Assembly (NCBI RefSeq): GCF_000732615.1 | Contig: NZ_JPGL01000026.1 | Span: 1 to 64,000 of the forward strand | DNA: 64,000 nt | From: Burkholderia paludis | GTDB taxonomy: Bacteria > Pseudomonadota > Gammaproteobacteria > Burkholderiales > Burkholderiaceae | Reading direction: 5' to 3' | In this document: positions 62,235 through 64,000 of the stretch, piece after piece | Layout: every line of letters begins with the position of its first letter | How positions within the stretch are numbered: the first letter of the stretch is position 1 | Translations under genes and position numbers: made by a program | Notes under the pieces: generated by a model | Told to the model about the DNA's origin: nothing | Databases searched by the model: none | Seen by the model: the letters and a program-made list of their open reading frames with translations, nothing else

Positions 62235-62561
62235 ATGTCCGAACCGACCACCCCCGCGCGCCGGGCATTCGGCGCCATCGCGCCCGCCCTCGCCGACTAC
62301 ACCGACAACGTGCTGTTCGGCGACGTGTGGCAGCGCGCCGGCCTGTCGCCGCGCGACCGCAGCCTCGTCACGGTCGCGAGCCTCGTATCGCTGTATCGCG
62401 TGAACGAACTGCCGTTCCACCTGAAGAAAGCGCTCGACAACGGCCTCACGCGCGACGAGCTGATCGAGGCGATCACGCACCTCGCGTTCTACTCGGGCTG
62501 GCCGACCGCCAGCTCCGCGCTGCCGATCGCGCAGCGCGCGTTCGACGAAGCCGGCGTATAA
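62235..62561 (+). CDS. Carboxymuconolactone decarboxylase (CMD) family protein
   Basis: A 108-aa protein with the CMD helix bundle: DRSLVTVASLVSLYRVNELP and ELIEAITHLAFYSGWPTASS. It contains no cysteine at all, so it is not an AhpD-type peroxidase; it belongs with gamma-carboxymuconolactone-decarboxylase-like or uncharacterised CMD proteins. It precedes an aldo/keto reductase gene by 53 bp, a pairing seen often in Proteobacteria, suggesting one induced operon under the LysR gene next door. The reaction is unknown. Confidence 0.87.
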   Translation: MSEPTTPARRAFGAIAPALADYTDNVLFGDVWQRAGLSPRDRSLVTVASLVSLYRVNELPFHLKKALDNGLTRDELIEAITHLAFYSGWPTASSALPIAQRAFDEAGV

Positions 62562-62614
62562 GCGCGGCTGCCCTTCACTCAACCGGCGGGCACCGGCCCG
62601 CAGGGAGCAACTCC

Positions 62615-63622
62615 ATGGATTACCGCTATCTCGGGCGCAGCGCGCTCAAGGTGTCGCCGCTGTGTCTCGGCGCAATGATGTTCGGCGGCGAGACCGACGA
62701 AGCGACCTCGGCGCGCATCGTCGACAAGGCCTTCGACCAGGGCGTGAACTTCATCGACACGGCCGACGTGTATCACGCCGGCCGCTCGGAACAGGTCGTC
62801 GGCCGCGCGATCGCGCCGCGCCGCGACAGCTGGATCGTCGCGACGAAGTTCGGCTATCCGGCCGGGCCGGACGCCGGGCCGAACCGGCAGGGCCAGTCGC
62901 GCAAATGGATCGTCGAATCGGTCGACGCGAGCCTGAAGCGGCTCGGCACCGATTACATCGACATCCTCTATTTCCATCGCGCGCTCGCCGACGCGCCGCT
63001 CGACGAAGCCATGCGCGCGATCGCCGACCTGATCCGGCAAGGCAAGGTGCGCTACTTCGGGCTGTCGAACTTCAAGGGCTGGCGCATCGCCGAGATCGTG
63101 CGGCTTGCGGACCAGCTCGGCATCGATCGTCCGGTCGCGAGCGAACCGCTGTACAACCTCGTCGATCGCACGGCCGAGGTCGAACAGCTTCCGGCCGCCG
63201 CGCATTACGGGATCGGCGTCGTGCCGTACAGCCCGCTCGCGCGCGGCGTGCTGACCGGCAAATACGCGGTGGATGCGCAACCGCCCGCCGATTCACGCGC
63301 GGGCCGCGGCGACCGGCGGATCCGGCAAACGGAATGGCGCCCCGAATCGTTGCACATCGCGCAGCAGGTGGCCGAACATGCGGCTTCGCGCGGCACGACG
63401 TCCGTCGCGTTCGCGCTGGCATGGGTCATGAAGAACCGGATCGTCAGCTCGACGATCGCGGGGCCGCGCACCGAGGCGCACTGGGACAGCTACATCGATG
63501 CGCTGACGCTCGAACTCGGCCCGGACGACGAACGCTTCGTCGATTCGCTCGTGCCGCCCGGGCACGCGTCGACGCATGGCTACACCGATCCCGGGTATCC
63601 GGTCGAAGGCCGTCAGGTCTGA
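62615..63622 (+). CDS. Aldo/keto reductase
   Basis: A 335-aa NADPH-dependent aldo/keto reductase (TIM barrel). Catalytic residues: Asp and Tyr in VNFIDTADVYHAGRSEQVVG, Lys in WIVATKFGYPAGP, His in IDILYFHRALADAP; the cofactor region near the C-terminus contains STIAGPRTEAHW. The layout is that of the YajO/AKR11-12 group. CAGGGAG precedes ATG 62615. It probably reduces a small aldehyde or ketone; the CMD partner and LysR regulator hint at a stress-inducible detoxifying operon. Confidence 0.92.
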   Translation: MDYRYLGRSALKVSPLCLGAMMFGGETDEATSARIVDKAFDQGVNFIDTADVYHAGRSEQVVGRAIAPRRDSWIVATKFGYPAGPDAGPNRQGQSRKWIVESVDASLKRLGTDYIDILYFHRALADAPLDEAMRAIADLIRQGKVRYFGLSNFKGWRIAEIVRLADQLGIDRPVASEPLYNLVDRTAEVEQLPAAAHYGIGVVPYSPLARGVLTGKYAVDAQPPADSRAGRGDRRIRQTEWRPESLHIAQQVAEHAASRGTTSVAFALAWVMKNRIVSSTIAGPRTEAHWDSYIDALTLELGPDDERFVDSLVPPGHASTHGYTDPGYPVEGRQV

Positions 63623-63646
63623 AGTCGGAACGGAAACCGGATGACG

Positions 63647-63667
63647 TGCCGGGCGGCTGGCCCGGCA
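63647..63667 (+). terminator. Weak terminator-like hairpin after the aldo/keto reductase
   Basis: TGCCGGGC / GCCCGGCA, a perfect 8-bp stem with a 5-nt loop, 25 bp past the stop codon. There is no T-tract, so it may protect the 3' end or need Rho. Confidence 0.4.
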
Positions 63668-63693
63668 TGCGGATGGATGCGCGCACCCGGCGC

Positions 63694-63729
63694 GCGGAAC
63701 CGGTGGAACCAGCGGAACCGGTGGAAGCA
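63694..63729. repeat. Two-copy 18-bp tandem repeat
   Basis: GCGGAACCGGTGGAACCA is followed directly by a second copy differing at one base (GCGGAACCGGTGGAAGCA). It lies in the gap between the convergent aldo/keto reductase and small-protein genes. Confidence 0.75.
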
Positions 63730-63744
63730 ATGAAAGCGGCGCAA

Positions 63745-63975
63745 TCAGTTGTCGCGCGCCGCCCCTCCGCCGACGGCGCGGTCGAAGCACTCCTGCGCAA
63801 GCGCCAGCTCGTCGAGCGCGCGATCGAGACGCGACATCGCGCGGGCGTATTCGGCCGACGAACCTTCGTCGTCGCTTTCGCCGCGCACGGCGCGAAAGGC
63901 CTGATCGACGTTGCGCGTCGCTTCGACGAAGCGTTGCGCGGCCAGGGCTTCCCGCGAACGGATGTGGATCGACAT
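63745..63975 (-). CDS. Small hydrophilic hypothetical protein
   Basis: A 76-aa protein rich in Glu, Arg and Ala, predicted to be helical throughout, without signal or membrane segment. I chose ATG 63975: the strong GGAGGA site abuts an upstream GTG (63981) with no spacing but is 6 nt from this ATG. Family unknown; helical content suggests a small regulatory or structural protein. Confidence 0.6.
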   Translation of the reverse strand: MSIHIRSREALAAQRFVEATRNVDQAFRAVRGESDDEGSSAEYARAMSRLDRALDELALAQECFDRAVGGGAARDN

Positions 63976-64000
63976 CGACACTCCTCCCTCAGGGTTGCAG

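Noticed and set aside
63694..63729. Tandem repeat as a CRISPR-like array
   Set aside because: Only two directly adjacent 18-bp copies without spacers; a simple duplication.

Overview
The window is high-GC, densely packed DNA that looks like a Burkholderia cepacia-complex replicon, probably chromosome 2 or 3. The evidence is the codon and GC profile, a general porin of the Burkholderia type, DUF2957-type lipoproteins, a rhamnolipid locus of Burkholderia type, and a choline/glycine-betaine catabolic block whose gene content matches the Pseudomonas gbc/dgc system. Species assignment is inference.

Left part (1-9.9 kb): the 3' end of a PiT-type phosphate transporter, a cysteinyl-tRNA synthetase with a hairpin in its leader, and a porin. 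Then come a choline-sulfate module (orphan choline-binding protein ChoX, choline sulfatase BetC and a divergent LysR regulator), formyltetrahydrofolate deformylase PurU, and an EamA exporter with its TetR repressor.

Betaine block (10.1-27.5 kb): an unbroken same-strand run reads, in transcription order, glyA, divergent M19 dipeptidase, V4R-like protein, dgcA, dgcB, etfA, etfB, gbcA, gbcB, betaine-binding protein, APC permease. It is headed by the divergently transcribed activator gene gbdR, which has a near-consensus sigma-54 promoter and NtrC-like sites upstream. The formaldehyde dehydrogenase gene fdhA follows. Together with betIBA at 36.9-40.7 kb, BetC and PurU, this gives a path from choline-O-sulfate to choline, betaine, dimethylglycine and sarcosine, with the released one-carbon units handled by FdhA, PurU and GlyA. 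Sarcosine oxidase and the ABC permease/ATPase partners of the two binding proteins are not in the window.

Rhamnolipid block (27.7-36.2 kb, minus strand): rhlA, an isoprenylcysteine-methyltransferase-like gene, rhlB, an MFS exporter, rhlC, an outer-membrane factor and a membrane-fusion protein. It lies between the two halves of the choline pathway. An AT-rich 0.7-kb region upstream of rhlA carries a lux-box-like palindrome and, on the other side, a BetI operator for betIBA.

Accessory part (40.7-51.4 kb): a scar with a truncated conjugative-element lipoprotein gene; a three-gene set with an MGDG-synthase-like glycosyltransferase, a small membrane protein and a periplasmic tyrosine-type phosphatase; then a same-strand envelope cluster with two DUF2957-like lipoproteins, an OmpW barrel, two tandemly duplicated small secreted proteins and an unrecognised 373-aa protein. 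A small cupin follows.

Right end (51.8-64 kb): an ABC-2 exporter pair, an MFS transporter, a flavodiiron-like beta-lactamase-fold protein, a YciI-like protein, a TetR/hydrolase pair sharing an operator, a DinB/hydrolase pair behind a large inverted repeat, a secreted esterase, a LysR regulator, a CMD-family protein, an aldo/keto reductase and a small hydrophilic protein.
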